Shown one piece after another: positions 8,301-18,623 of a DNA stretch of 64,000 bases (position 1 is its first letter; each line of letters begins with the position of its first letter). The translations under genes and the position numbers were made by a program. This stretch comes from an uncultured Pelagibacteraceae bacterium (GTDB taxonomy: Bacteria; Pseudomonadota; Alphaproteobacteria; Pelagibacterales; Pelagibacteraceae), in contig CABZOF010000001.1 in the NCBI GenBank assembly GCA_902527215.1, positions 499,498-563,497 of the forward strand, given 5' to 3'. The notes below the pieces were generated by a model. It did no database searches, had not been told where the DNA came from, and saw only the letters and a list, made by a program, of their open reading frames with translations.

Positions 8301-10115
8301 TTAATGTTGTTTTCCAAGTATGGTTTTACCACTTGGTACACGCACATCATCAACCATTTTCTGAGTAGCTGCGTCTGGTGCTGCAGTTATTAAACTGACA
8401 ACAATCATAGAAACTAAACTTACAGCTGCTCCAACTATTCCAAAAGTAAGTTGAGTTATGCCTAAGAACCCAGATCCACCACTTCGTACCCAAATTAGGT
8501 ATGCAGTTCCTGAGATCAGTCCTAATAGCATTCCTGCAACAGCTCCTGGTGCGTTAGCTCTCTTCCACCATACACCAAGTACAAGTGGGAAGAATAGTCC
8601 AGACATCGCAAAGTCAAAAGCCCAAATGACCGAACCTAGAATACCTTGTATCTCTAGTGCAGCAATTGTAGCTCCTGCAAAACCAATCAATACAAGTAAT
8701 ACCCTTGCAACAATTAATCTTTTTGCAGTTTCAGCTTTTGGATTAATGATTTTATAGTAAACATCATGTGATAACGCATTTGAAATAGCTAAAACTAATC
8801 CATCTGCAGTTGACATGGCAGCAGCCATACCTCCAGCAGCAACTAGTCCAGATATTACATAAGGTAATCCAGCAATCTCAGGTGTTGCTAATACAACAGC
8901 ACTACCTTTCATGAAGAACTCATTAAGTTCAAGAGTTCCATTGCCGTTAAAGTCACTTACAAACATCAACTTCGCTTGGTTCCAGTTTTGATACCAGTCA
9001 AGAGCTTGAACTTCAGTTATTGATTTACCAATAATTCCAGTAGCCAAGTTAGGATCCATCAATGAAATTTTTGATAGAGTAGCTAACATTGGAGCAGAAG
9101 AATAAAGTAGGAATATAAAGAATAATGACCAACCTACTGATCTTCTAGCTGTTCTTACACTTGGAGTAGTAAAGTATCTCATCATAACGTGAGGTAATGA
9201 TGCTGTTCCTGCCATCATACAAACTGCTAATGATATAAATGCCCAAGGTGTTGCATTAACCGATGAGTGTGCTTTTGTAATTGCAGATAACCCTTTTGGA
9301 ACTGTAGCTAAATCTGCAGCTGAGTTTTTAACAAATCCAAATTGACCTTCAAGTTCTGCAATTCTTGCTACTTCGTCGGCTAACATGAAGTGTGGGAAGA
9401 AACCTGCACCAATATTGTTACTTATCCAGAATACTGGAAGCAAATAAGCAATAATCAGTACAATGTATTGAGCAACTTGTGTCCAAGTTACTGCTCTCAT
9501 TCCACCAAGCATTGAGCACATTAGAATACTAGCTAGTCCAACGTAAACTGCAATTTCAAATGGAATATCTAAAGCAACAGAAGCAATAGTTCCTGTAGCG
9601 TTAATTTGAGCAGTCACGTAAGTGAATGATGCAACAGTTAAGACTACAACTGCACTAAATCTTGCTAAGTTACCACCGTACCGAGTTCCTATAAAATCTG
9701 GAACAGTATAACATCCAAATTTTCTAAGATATGGTGCTAATAAAGAAGCAACTAGTACATATCCACCAGTCCATCCAACAAGCAGTGCCATATAACCATA
9801 GCCTTTAAAGTAAATACCACCTGCCATGGCTACAAATGATGCACCAGACATCCAGTCTGCTGCAGTTGCCATTCCATTAAATACAGTAGGCACTTGCCTT
9901 CCAGCTACGTAATAAGCATCTGTTTGAAGTGTTCTAGATAACCAACCAATTAAAGCATAAATCAAAACTGTAAATGATACAAAAAAGATACCAATCATTT
10001 TTGCTGTCATTCCAGCTTGTTCAGCTATTGCCATTATGATGATAAATACTAGAAAACCTCCAGTATATATCCCATAGACTTTAGGTAAGTTATCTATAAA
10101 TTTACCTTTTATCAT
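8301..10115 (-). CDS. Sodium:solute symporter (VC_2705/ActP-like subfamily)
   Basis: ATAADWMSGASFVAMAG, GGMAAAMSTADGLVLAISNALSHDVYYK; co-directional with a DUF4212 partner gene. Confidence 0.88.
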   Translation of the reverse strand: MIKGKFIDNLPKVYGIYTGGFLVFIIIMAIAEQAGMTAKMIGIFFVSFTVLIYALIGWLSRTLQTDAYYVAGRQVPTVFNGMATAADWMSGASFVAMAGGIYFKGYGYMALLVGWTGGYVLVASLLAPYLRKFGCYTVPDFIGTRYGGNLARFSAVVVLTVASFTYVTAQINATGTIASVALDIPFEIAVYVGLASILMCSMLGGMRAVTWTQVAQYIVLIIAYLLPVFWISNNIGAGFFPHFMLADEVARIAELEGQFGFVKNSAADLATVPKGLSAITKAHSSVNATPWAFISLAVCMMAGTASLPHVMMRYFTTPSVRTARRSVGWSLFFIFLLYSSAPMLATLSKISLMDPNLATGIIGKSITEVQALDWYQNWNQAKLMFVSDFNGNGTLELNEFFMKGSAVVLATPEIAGLPYVISGLVAAGGMAAAMSTADGLVLAISNALSHDVYYKIINPKAETAKRLIVARVLLVLIGFAGATIAALEIQGILGSVIWAFDFAMSGLFFPLVLGVWWKRANAPGAVAGMLLGLISGTAYLIWVRSGGSGFLGITQLTFGIVGAAVSLVSMIVVSLITAAPDAATQKMVDDVRVPSGKTILGKQH

Positions 10116-10378
10116 TGATCACCCTCTCTTTCAGTAAATCCGAATTCATCATCTATTTTCTCTTGTCGACCGGCAAACCAAAAAATTAGAATGACGAAGA
10201 TTGCAAGCGATCCCTGACATGTAAACCAATACGTTAAAGGATATCCAAATGGTCTAATGCTTGACTCTTGCATCTCGGCTCCGAAAAGAAAGATGCCAAT
10301 TGAGAAAACAAACCAAATTGCTAATGTGATAAAGAGCAAATTCCTGGTTTTTTCCCAGTGTTGTTCTTGTTTTGACAT
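10112..10378 (-). CDS. DUF4212 small subunit/partner of the symporter
   Basis: WEKTRNLLFITLAIWFVFSIGIFLF...FGYPLTYWFTCQGSLAIFVILIFWFA; 4-bp overlap with the symporter gene. Confidence 0.85.
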   Translation of the reverse strand: MSKQEQHWEKTRNLLFITLAIWFVFSIGIFLFGAEMQESSIRPFGYPLTYWFTCQGSLAIFVILIFWFAGRQEKIDDEFGFTEREGDQ

Positions 10379-10498
10379 TTTTTCTCTCTCCTATAGGTTA
10401 AAGAAAGAACCATACCGATAATCAAATTTATTTAAACCCCTAAAAACGCTCGATATTGTGTCATTTTTACATTATATATCAACATATTAAGTAGATAA

Positions 10499-11125
10499 AT
10501 GGCCCTTAAATACAGATTCAACTTAAAAGATATAAAACTTGAAGATTTCAAAGTTTATTTAGTTGCAATGTTCAAAAGCATTTTGCCAAAGAAAAAAATA
10601 AAAAATGTTGACGATTTAAAAGAATTTATTCAGCAAAAATCAGCATGGGTATCACAAGTTACTTTATATAATTATTTAAAAACAAGAATGGGCACTAAAT
10701 GGGTCCTCCATTTTGATGATGAAAAGTTTTTAAAATCAATTAACACTGCCAAATGGAACATATATGCAATTTCACTTCAAGATTTATCTTTTTATACTAT
10801 TTCATATCTAAATGTTTTTTATAGTTTCCGAGAAACTAATAAAGCTTTCGAAATTTATAATAATATTTTGGACAAAGAATTAGAGAATGGCATGCCTAAG
10901 GAAATTGTTGATGAAGCGAGGGCTAGTTTTCAGAAAAGATTAGATCAAATTAAATGGGATGACTATTATAAGTCTTGGCCATTCAATGAAAGTGCTCTTG
11001 CATTATATAATTGGGCCCCAGTAGCTACTGAACTAAAATCTATAGATAGAAAGATAGTCCTTAATTCTATGATTTTGAAATGGGATAATATTAAGGAGGA
11101 GTTTTCTAAACTAATAAAGATCTAG
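10499..11125 (+). CDS. Conserved hypothetical protein
   Basis: 208-aa ORF filling an intergenic space, convergent 4-bp overlap with acs. Confidence 0.6.
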   Translation: MALKYRFNLKDIKLEDFKVYLVAMFKSILPKKKIKNVDDLKEFIQQKSAWVSQVTLYNYLKTRMGTKWVLHFDDEKFLKSINTAKWNIYAISLQDLSFYTISYLNVFYSFRETNKAFEIYNNILDKELENGMPKEIVDEARASFQKRLDQIKWDDYYKSWPFNESALALYNWAPVATELKSIDRKIVLNSMILKWDNIKEEFSKLIKI

Positions 11126-13107
11126 ATATTTTTTCTATTATCTACCAAACTTTCAACAACCGAAGGGTCAGCCAAAGTAGTTGTATCTCCTAATTGACCA
11201 TGTTCATTGGCAGCAATTTTTCTTAGAATTCTTCTCATAATTTTGCCTGATCTTGTTTTTGGTAGTCCTGGAGCAAATTGAATTAGGTCCGGAGTTGCTA
11301 TTGGACCAATTTGTTTCCTAACCCAAAGTTTTAAATCTCTCTCTAAATCAAGAGTACTTTTCTCTCCAGCATTTAAAGTTACATAACAGTACAACCCGTT
11401 TCCTTTTATATCATGTGGGTAACCAACCACTGCTGCTTCAGCCACTTTTGGATGAGCTACAAACGCACTTTCAATTTCAGCAGTACCTAAATTATGGCCA
11501 GAAACAATAATTACATCATCTACTCTTCCTGTAATCCAATAATAACCGTCTTTATCTCTTCTACAACCATCACCCGTAAAATATTTTCCGTCAAATTGTG
11601 AAAAATAAGTGTCTATAAATCTTTGATGGTCACCATACACACTTCTCATTTGTCCAGGCCATGATTGTGAAATACAAAGTCTACCTTGTGCTTCTCCTTT
11701 TAAAACCTTGCCATCTTTATCTAGGATTTCTGGTTTAATTCCATAAAATGGTTTTGTCGCAGAACCAGGTTTTAAATCAATCGCTCCAGTTTGAGGACTG
11801 ATCAAAATTCCACCAGTTTCTGTTTGCCACCAAGTATCAACGATCGGGCATCTACTATCACCAACAGTTTTGTAATACCATTCCCAAGCTTCAGGGTTAA
11901 TTGGTTCACCAACAGTGCCTAAAAGTTTTAAAGTTTTTCTTGATGTTTTTTTTACAGGTTTATCACCTTCTCTCATTAAAGCTCTGATTGCTGTTGGAGC
12001 TGTATAAAAAATATTAACTTTATATTTATCAACTATTTGCCACCACCTAGATGTATCAGGATAAGTAGGTATTCCTTCAAACATAATTGTAGTTGCACCG
12101 TTAGCAAGCGGACCATAAATAATATAACTGTGTCCTGTAACCCAACCTATATCAGCTGTGCACCAGTAAATATCTTTAGGTTTATAATTAAAAATATATT
12201 GGTGAGTCATTGATGCATAAACCATGTATCCACCGGTTGTATGTAGTACACCTTTTGGTTTCCCAGTTGAGCCAGATGTGTAAAGAATGAATAATGGATC
12301 TTCAGCATTCATTTCTTCAGGCTCACATTTTGCTGAAACTTTACTTGTCATTTTGTGATACCAAACATCACGATCATTGTACCAATCAATTTTTTTTGTA
12401 CTTGTTCTCTTTACAACGATACATTTCTTTACGTTGGGACAGCTTTGCAAAGCTTCATCTGTAATAGATTTTAAAGGGATTGTTTTGCCTCCTCTTACAC
12501 CCTCATCCGCAGTTATAACATAATCAGATTCGCAATCATTAATTCTACCTGAAATACTATCTGGTGAAAAACCTCCAAATATTATGGAGTGAACTGCACC
12601 TATTCTAGCACATGCAAGCATTGTGTAGGCAAGCTCTGGTATCATGGTAAGATAAATTGTTACTCTATCACCTTTTTGAACTCCTAGATTTTTTAATCCA
12701 TTTGCTGCTTTTGAAACCTCTTTATGAAGTTCTTTATATGTAATTTTTTTTTGAACTTTTGGATCGTCTCCTACCCATATAATTGCAGTCTTATTAGCAT
12801 TTTTTTTAAGATGCCTATCAATGCAATTCGCTGAGGCATTTAAAGTACCATCATAGAACCATTTGATATGGACATCATCTTTACTATACTTAACGTCTTT
12901 AATTTTTTTATAAGGCTTAATCCAATTAATTCTTTTTCCTTCTTTTTTCCAAAATCCATCGTTGTCTTTAATCGACTCGTTATATTTCTTTATATATTGA
13001 GATTTATTAACAGTAGCTTTACTTATCCATTCCTTCTTAGTTTTATAAATTGTCTCTTTAGGTTTTTTAGATATTATTTTTTTTTTAGTTTTTTTTTTCT
13101 TAGGCAT
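11122..13107 (-). CDS. acs: Acetyl-CoA synthetase
   Basis: [65 protein letters not shown]; Lys-rich N-terminal extension. Confidence 0.95.
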   Translation of the reverse strand: MPKKKKTKKKIISKKPKETIYKTKKEWISKATVNKSQYIKKYNESIKDNDGFWKKEGKRINWIKPYKKIKDVKYSKDDVHIKWFYDGTLNASANCIDRHLKKNANKTAIIWVGDDPKVQKKITYKELHKEVSKAANGLKNLGVQKGDRVTIYLTMIPELAYTMLACARIGAVHSIIFGGFSPDSISGRINDCESDYVITADEGVRGGKTIPLKSITDEALQSCPNVKKCIVVKRTSTKKIDWYNDRDVWYHKMTSKVSAKCEPEEMNAEDPLFILYTSGSTGKPKGVLHTTGGYMVYASMTHQYIFNYKPKDIYWCTADIGWVTGHSYIIYGPLANGATTIMFEGIPTYPDTSRWWQIVDKYKVNIFYTAPTAIRALMREGDKPVKKTSRKTLKLLGTVGEPINPEAWEWYYKTVGDSRCPIVDTWWQTETGGILISPQTGAIDLKPGSATKPFYGIKPEILDKDGKVLKGEAQGRLCISQSWPGQMRSVYGDHQRFIDTYFSQFDGKYFTGDGCRRDKDGYYWITGRVDDVIIVSGHNLGTAEIESAFVAHPKVAEAAVVGYPHDIKGNGLYCYVTLNAGEKSTLDLERDLKLWVRKQIGPIATPDLIQFAPGLPKTRSGKIMRRILRKIAANEHGQLGDTTTLADPSVVESLVDNRKNI

Positions 13108-13117
13108 GAATTTTTTT

Positions 13118-13534
13118 TTAATTAATTCTACCCATCTTCAAAATTATTTTCCAGCTTTTAGTATCAATAGGCATAACAGATAGTCTACTTTGTCTAATAA
13201 GAGATAAGTTCTCTAAAGCCTTAGTTTTTTTGATGTTTTCAAGTGTTACAGGATTTTGGAGTTTACTTTTAAATCTAACTTTAACTGCAACAAACCTTTT
13301 TTTTTTATCAGTCAGATCGATGAATGCTGTTTTAATAACTTCGACAATACCAACTATTTCTTTTCCAATATTAGAATGATAAAAAAAACAAAGATCTCCT
13401 TTTTCCATTTTTTTTAAGTTATTTGCTGCTTGGTAATTTCTTACACCATCCCAGTCAGCTCCTTTTTCTCCAGCTTTGATTTGTTGATCAATTGACCATA
13501 CATCTGGCTCTGATTTCATTAACCAATATTGCAT
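13118..13534 (-). CDS. EVE domain-containing protein
   Basis: [17 protein letters not shown]...[31 protein letters not shown]. Confidence 0.9.
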   Translation of the reverse strand: MQYWLMKSEPDVWSIDQQIKAGEKGADWDGVRNYQAANNLKKMEKGDLCFFYHSNIGKEIVGIVEVIKTAFIDLTDKKKRFVAVKVRFKSKLQNPVTLENIKKTKALENLSLIRQSRLSVMPIDTKSWKIILKMGRIN

Positions 13535-13651
13535 TTAATTTTTTTTCTTTTTCTTTTCTTTTTTAAGTTTTCTTTTTTCCTTTAAAGAAAGTTTAGCTTG
13601 TTTCATTACGCTAGCATCCTTAAATGATTTACCACTATATCTTTTCGACAT
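13535..13651 (-). CDS. Small very basic protein (38 aa), missing from the ORF track
   Basis: Translates to MSKRYSGKSFKDASVMKQAKLSLKEKRKLKKEKKKKKN; its ATG (13651) directly abuts the tsaD stop (13652) and its stop (13535) directly abuts the EVE gene ATG (13534). Confidence 0.65.
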   Translation of the reverse strand: MSKRYSGKSFKDASVMKQAKLSLKEKRKLKKEKKKKKN

Positions 13652-14725
13652 TTATAATCTAACTCCCGCTCCTTTTAAAAACTTTGCTTTTTCGTCAAGT
13701 GGTAGTCTTGGACTTGCAGGAAGATCTAAATTATCAAATTTTTTGATTTTATACTTTTCAAGACCAACTAGTGCAATCATAGCTGCATTATCCCCACATA
13801 ATTTTGGTTCAGGGAAAATTGGTCTAAAATCATTCTTCTTACAAACTTTTATTAATTTTTTTCTGATACCCTTGTTGGCAGCAACACCTCCAGCGATTAC
13901 AAAAGTTTTATTTTTCTTTTTGTTTGTCTTTTTGAACTCATCAAATGCTATTTGTGTTTTTACTTCTAAAATTTCTTCAATTGTTTTTTGAAAAGACGCT
14001 GCAAGATCATACTTTTCTTGTTTAGATTTTATAGTACTTGATATCCTTAAAATCGCGGTTTTAAGACCTGCAAATGATAAATTACATCCCCCTTTATTAA
14101 TAATTGGTTTAGGAAGTTTAAATTTATTTGCACTTCCCAGCTTTGCAAAACTTTCTAACTTTGGTCCTCCTGGAAATTCAATACCTAAAAGCTTTGCAGT
14201 TTTGTCAAATGCTTCTCCTAAAGCATCATCAATTGTTGTTCCTAATCTTTTATATTTTCCAAGTCCATTCACACTAAGATATTGCGTATGTCCTCCCGAA
14301 ATTAATAATAATAAATATGGGAAATCTAAGCTTGTATTGAGTTTTGGACTTAACGCATGCCCTTCCAGATGGTTTACGCCAATAAAAGGTATATTTAGGC
14401 TTGCAGATAATGCTTTGCCAAAATTTAAACCAACAGTAAGGCAAACAATTAAGCCCGGGCCAGATGTTGAAGCAATTGCAGAAACATCTTTTAAATTCAC
14501 ACCACTTTCATTAATTGCTTTTTTCGCAATTAAATCAATTTTTTCAACATGAGATCGTGCTGCAAGCTCAGGAACTACACCTCCAAATTCTTTGTGAATA
14601 TTAAATTGACTTGAAACTACGTTAGATAATATTTTTATCTTACCGTTTTTATCTTCTTCTATGATTGATACTGCAGTTTCATCGCAACTTGTCTCAATTC
14701 CAAGGATTATTTTTTTTTCATTCAT
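13652..14725 (-). CDS. tsaD: tRNA N6-adenosine threonylcarbamoyltransferase
   Basis: ILGIETSCDETAVSI, GVNHLEGHALSP, LLLISGGHTQYL, VIAGGVAANKGIR. Confidence 0.96.
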   Translation of the reverse strand: MNEKKIILGIETSCDETAVSIIEEDKNGKIKILSNVVSSQFNIHKEFGGVVPELAARSHVEKIDLIAKKAINESGVNLKDVSAIASTSGPGLIVCLTVGLNFGKALSASLNIPFIGVNHLEGHALSPKLNTSLDFPYLLLLISGGHTQYLSVNGLGKYKRLGTTIDDALGEAFDKTAKLLGIEFPGGPKLESFAKLGSANKFKLPKPIINKGGCNLSFAGLKTAILRISSTIKSKQEKYDLAASFQKTIEEILEVKTQIAFDEFKKTNKKKNKTFVIAGGVAANKGIRKKLIKVCKKNDFRPIFPEPKLCGDNAAMIALVGLEKYKIKKFDNLDLPASPRLPLDEKAKFLKGAGVRL

Positions 14726-14779
14726 AAATATTTATAATTAATACAATTAAACTATAAGAATGTAATAAAAATAAGAATT

Positions 14780-15691
14780 ATGAAAAGGGATAAATTTATT
14801 ATTGGAACTCGAGGAAGTCAGTTAGCTCAAATTTATACCGAAAAAGTGATAAACGATCTTAAAAAAATTTCATCTACATACATAGAAACAAACAAAATAG
14901 TCACAACTGGAGATGAAAACCAAAAGGATAGGTTATCAAACATTGGAGGAAAAGGATTATTTTCAAAAAAAATTGAAATAGAATTAATCAATCATAATAT
15001 TGATATAGCTGTTCATGCTTTAAAAGATATGCCATCAATTGAAACAGAGGGGCTAATAACAAATTTTTATTTAAAAAGAAATTCACCCAATGAAATATTT
15101 ATTAGCAACGATAATATAAATTTTAAAGACCTTAAACCTAATTCAATAATAGGCACTTCTTCTTACAGAAGAGAATACCAACTAAAAAGTATTAGATCAG
15201 ATCTAAATTATAAATTAATAAGAGGTAATGTGGATACTAGGATAAAGAAATTAGAGAATGGAGATTACGATGCAATTCTACTTTCTAAAGCTGGCATTGA
15301 AGCTTTAGGTTTGACAAATAAAATTACACATGAATTTAATACCGAAGAATTAATACCATGTGCTGGACAAGGTATAATTGCTATACAATGTAGAGAAAAC
15401 GATCAAGAAATAATAAATATCCTAGAAAAAATTAATGATGATCAGTCGAGAATAATTGCAAATGCTGAAAGAAAAATCTTAAAAATACTCGAGGGTGATT
15501 GTGATACAGCAATAGGTGTGTATGCAAAGATCGATAAAGATATTGTAAATATAAAAGCAGAACTCTTTTCAGTAGATGGCAAACAAAGATTTTTTGTTGA
15601 AGAAAGTGAAAATAAAAAAATGGTTAAAGATTTAAGTATTAAGATTGGAGAAAAATTAAAATCAGAGTCAAAGGGATCTTATAAAAGGTAA
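14780..15691 (+). CDS. hemC: Hydroxymethylbilane synthase
   Basis: IGTRGSQLAQ, VHALKDMP, GTSSYRREYQL, RGNVDTRIKKL, PCAGQGIIAIQCR. Confidence 0.95.
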   Translation: MKRDKFIIGTRGSQLAQIYTEKVINDLKKISSTYIETNKIVTTGDENQKDRLSNIGGKGLFSKKIEIELINHNIDIAVHALKDMPSIETEGLITNFYLKRNSPNEIFISNDNINFKDLKPNSIIGTSSYRREYQLKSIRSDLNYKLIRGNVDTRIKKLENGDYDAILLSKAGIEALGLTNKITHEFNTEELIPCAGQGIIAIQCRENDQEIINILEKINDDQSRIIANAERKILKILEGDCDTAIGVYAKIDKDIVNIKAELFSVDGKQRFFVEESENKKMVKDLSIKIGEKLKSESKGSYKR

Positions 15692-15692
15692 A

Positions 15693-16391
15693 ATGCATAT
15701 CTTATTAACAAGACCATTAGAAGACAGTAAAGAATTAATATTAAAATTTAGTTCTTTAGGACATAAAGTTTCTCATCTACCTGTAATAAAAGTTAAACCA
15801 ATTAAATATGATGAACCTGACTATAACCAATTTAAGGGAATAATATTTACAAGTTCAAATGCGATTAAGAATTTAGATTTAAATAAAGTTGATAAAAAAA
15901 TTGAATGTTATTGTGTTGGCTCTGCAACAGAAAAAGTTGCAAAGTCAAACGGTTTTCAAAATATTATCTCTGCGGAAGGAAACGTAAATAATTTAAAAGA
16001 ATTAATATTACAAAACTTTGACTCAAAGAATGGATCGCTTCTTTACGTAAGTAGTGAGATAGTTTCGGGTAGGTTAGATAAAGATCTAATTTCTGAAGGT
16101 TATTCTTTAAAGAGATTGATTAACTATACAGTTTCATCAACTCAAGAAATTAAAGAGGAATTTAGAGAACAATTAAAAGCCTCAATTCCTGATATAATTT
16201 ATGTCTACTCAGAAAATAGCGCTAAGAGTTTATTAAATTTACTTAAAAAATATGATCTTTTAGACAATTGGATGGAAACCAACTTGATGTGTATGGGTGA
16301 AAAAGCATCAGCAATTTTAAATGAGATTAAGTGGAAAAAAATTTTTCTATTTAACTCTGGTGAAGAAGAGTTTTTACTATATAAAATTTAG
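15693..16391 (+). CDS. hemD: Uroporphyrinogen-III synthase
   Basis: ILLTRPLEDSKELILKFSSLGHKVSHLPVI; position directly after hemC. Confidence 0.85.
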   Translation: MHILLTRPLEDSKELILKFSSLGHKVSHLPVIKVKPIKYDEPDYNQFKGIIFTSSNAIKNLDLNKVDKKIECYCVGSATEKVAKSNGFQNIISAEGNVNNLKELILQNFDSKNGSLLYVSSEIVSGRLDKDLISEGYSLKRLINYTVSSTQEIKEEFREQLKASIPDIIYVYSENSAKSLLNLLKKYDLLDNWMETNLMCMGEKASAILNEIKWKKIFLFNSGEEEFLLYKI

Positions 16392-16393
16392 CC

Positions 16394-17479
16394 ATGGGTG
16401 TTTTTGAGAATTTTTCTGGACTTTTTTTGTCTGTATGGAAAAAGGGAATTTTAGGTGTAAACTTTGTTGAGATCTTAATAGGTCTTGGAATATTCTTTAT
16501 ATTCTTAGTTTTTAGAGGGTTAATTAGCAAATTAATCATTAAAAAATTAGAACTTATTACTAAAAGAACAACAAATAAACTTGATGATACTTTCGTTAAG
16601 GCAATGGAGGGACCAGCTAGATTTCTTCCAATTGTTCTTGGAGTATTTTTTGCAAGTTACTACATGTCTTTTGCAGAAGATACGAGGTTATTCTTAGACA
16701 ACGTAAATAGAACGTTAATTACAATTTTACTTTTTTGGATTATTCACCAAATTATTGAACCAATTTCCTACATACTAAGTGGATTTGATAAGATTTTAAC
16801 TAGAGAATTAATTGGCTGGATTATCAAATCATTAAAAATTTTAATTTTAATCTTAGGTGCTGCAGCTGTTTTAGAATTATGGGGAATAAAAATTGGTCCA
16901 ATTATTGCAGGACTTGGTTTATTCGGTGTTGCAGTTGCTTTAGGAGCACAAGATTTATTCAAAAATTTAATATCAGGAATTTTAGTACTTGTTGAAAAAA
17001 GATTTAAAATGGGTGATTGGATTGAAGTTGAAGGAATAATCGAGGGTGTAGTTGAAAAAATAGGTTTTAGATCAACTGTTATAAGAAAATTTGACAAGTC
17101 TTTAGCAATTATTCCAAATTTCCAGTTTGCAGAGAATGCTGTAATTAATAAAAGTCAAATTACAAATTGGAGAATTAGTTGGACGATAACACTTCAGTAT
17201 GACTCTACCGTTGAACAATTAAAAACAATACGAAATGAGATAGAAGACTTTATAAATAGTTCAGAAGATTATGATATTAAAGTTGGTGTTTCTGTTAGGG
17301 TTGATAAATTTGCTGACAGCTCAATAGATATGTATGTAAGATGTTACACAAAAACAAATAGTTGGAGCGAGATGTTGTTGGTTAAAGAAAGGCTGGCTAT
17401 TAAAATTAAAGAAATTGTTGAGGGTAACAAAGCATCTTTTGCTTTCCCAAGCACTTCAGTATATGTAGAAAAGAAATGA
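16394..17479 (+). CDS. MscS-family mechanosensitive ion channel
   Basis: AALGAQDLFKNLISGILVLVEKRFKMGDWIEVEGIIEGVVEKIGFRSTVIR-type MscS core. Confidence 0.9.
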   Translation: MGVFENFSGLFLSVWKKGILGVNFVEILIGLGIFFIFLVFRGLISKLIIKKLELITKRTTNKLDDTFVKAMEGPARFLPIVLGVFFASYYMSFAEDTRLFLDNVNRTLITILLFWIIHQIIEPISYILSGFDKILTRELIGWIIKSLKILILILGAAAVLELWGIKIGPIIAGLGLFGVAVALGAQDLFKNLISGILVLVEKRFKMGDWIEVEGIIEGVVEKIGFRSTVIRKFDKSLAIIPNFQFAENAVINKSQITNWRISWTITLQYDSTVEQLKTIRNEIEDFINSSEDYDIKVGVSVRVDKFADSSIDMYVRCYTKTNSWSEMLLVKERLAIKIKEIVEGNKASFAFPSTSVYVEKK

Positions 17480-17766
17480 TAGCTATTTTTTACTTAGCTT
17501 TACAATTATTAAAATTGTATTCTTATGTAGTAATCGCTAACGTTGTTATAAGTTGGTTAATAGCTTTTAATGTCTTAAATACTTCAAATAGATTTGTTTA
17601 TTCAATATTAGAGTTTACTTATAAGCTCACTGATCCAATACTTAATAAAATAAGGGGTTTTTTGCCAAGTCTTGGTGCTTTTGATATATCACCAATCATT
17701 CTTCTTTTGTTGATCTGGTTTGTAGAAATGTGTATGAAACTCTACATAGCACCACTTATTTTTTAA
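17476..17766 (+). CDS. YggT family protein
   Basis: YVVIANVVISWLIAF...YKLTDPILNKIRGFLPSLGAFDISPIILLL. Confidence 0.88.
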   Translation: MIAIFYLALQLLKLYSYVVIANVVISWLIAFNVLNTSNRFVYSILEFTYKLTDPILNKIRGFLPSLGAFDISPIILLLLIWFVEMCMKLYIAPLIF

Positions 17767-17771
17767 TAATC

Positions 17772-18620
17772 ATGATTTTAATAGACGGAAAAAAACAATC
17801 GGCTGAACTTAGAGAAGAATTAAAAACAGAAGTAGATGGCCTGAGAGAAAAATACAACAAAGTTCCTGGTCTTACAGTGATATTAATTGGAGATTTGGCT
17901 CCAAGTCAGATTTATGTAAGAAATAAAGAAAAATCAGCAACGCAAGTTGGTTTAAAATCTGAAGTTATAAAATACCCAGATACTGTAGATGAAAAAACAG
18001 TCTTAGATAAAATTGAAGAACTTAATAAAGATGAAACTGTTTCAGGGATTTTGGTTCAATTGCCACTCCCAAAACATATTAGCAAGCAACACGTTATAGA
18101 AACTATTTCACCACATAAAGATGTTGATGGTTTACATCCTATGAATGTTGGTAACCTTTCATCTGGATATCAAGGTTCAATTCCTTGTACACCTCTTGGG
18201 TGTTACTATTTATTAAAAAAAATAGAACCTAACTTAACAGGGAAAAAAGCTGTAATGATTGGGCGGTCAAACTTGAATGGTAAAGCGATGGCACAGCTAT
18301 TACTTCAAGAAGATTGTACAGTTACAATTACTCACTCAAAAACCAAAGACCTTCAGCATGAATGTTTAGAGGCAGATGTTATTGTGGCTGCGGTTGGGAT
18401 ACCTGAACTTATAAAAGGTAATTGGGTGAAAAAAGATGCAATTGTTATTGATGTTGGAATAAACAAAACAGAAAATGGTCTGGTAGGCGATGTTGATTTT
18501 GAAGAGGTTTCAAAAGTTGCAAAAGCTTTAACTCCAGTCCCAGGAGGAGTTGGACCAATGACAATTGCTTGTTTGTTAAAAAATACAATTGAGTGTTTCA
18601 AAAGAACCTTAAACAACTAA
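17772..18620 (+). CDS. folD: Bifunctional methylenetetrahydrofolate dehydrogenase/cyclohydrolase
   Basis: YVRNKEKSATQVG, GILVQLPLPKHI, KDVDGLHPMNVG, PCTPLGCYYLL, IGRSNLNGKAMAQLL, PGGVGPMTIACLL. Start trimmed from 17730 to 17772 (MILIDGKK). Confidence 0.95.
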   Translation: MILIDGKKQSAELREELKTEVDGLREKYNKVPGLTVILIGDLAPSQIYVRNKEKSATQVGLKSEVIKYPDTVDEKTVLDKIEELNKDETVSGILVQLPLPKHISKQHVIETISPHKDVDGLHPMNVGNLSSGYQGSIPCTPLGCYYLLKKIEPNLTGKKAVMIGRSNLNGKAMAQLLLQEDCTVTITHSKTKDLQHECLEADVIVAAVGIPELIKGNWVKKDAIVIDVGINKTENGLVGDVDFEEVSKVAKALTPVPGGVGPMTIACLLKNTIECFKRTLNN

Positions 18621-18623
18621 AGA

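Noticed and set aside
12868-13125. 85-aa Phe-rich plus-strand ORF
   Set aside because: Antisense of the lysine-rich acs N-terminus; Phe-rich only because AAA reads TTT in reverse.
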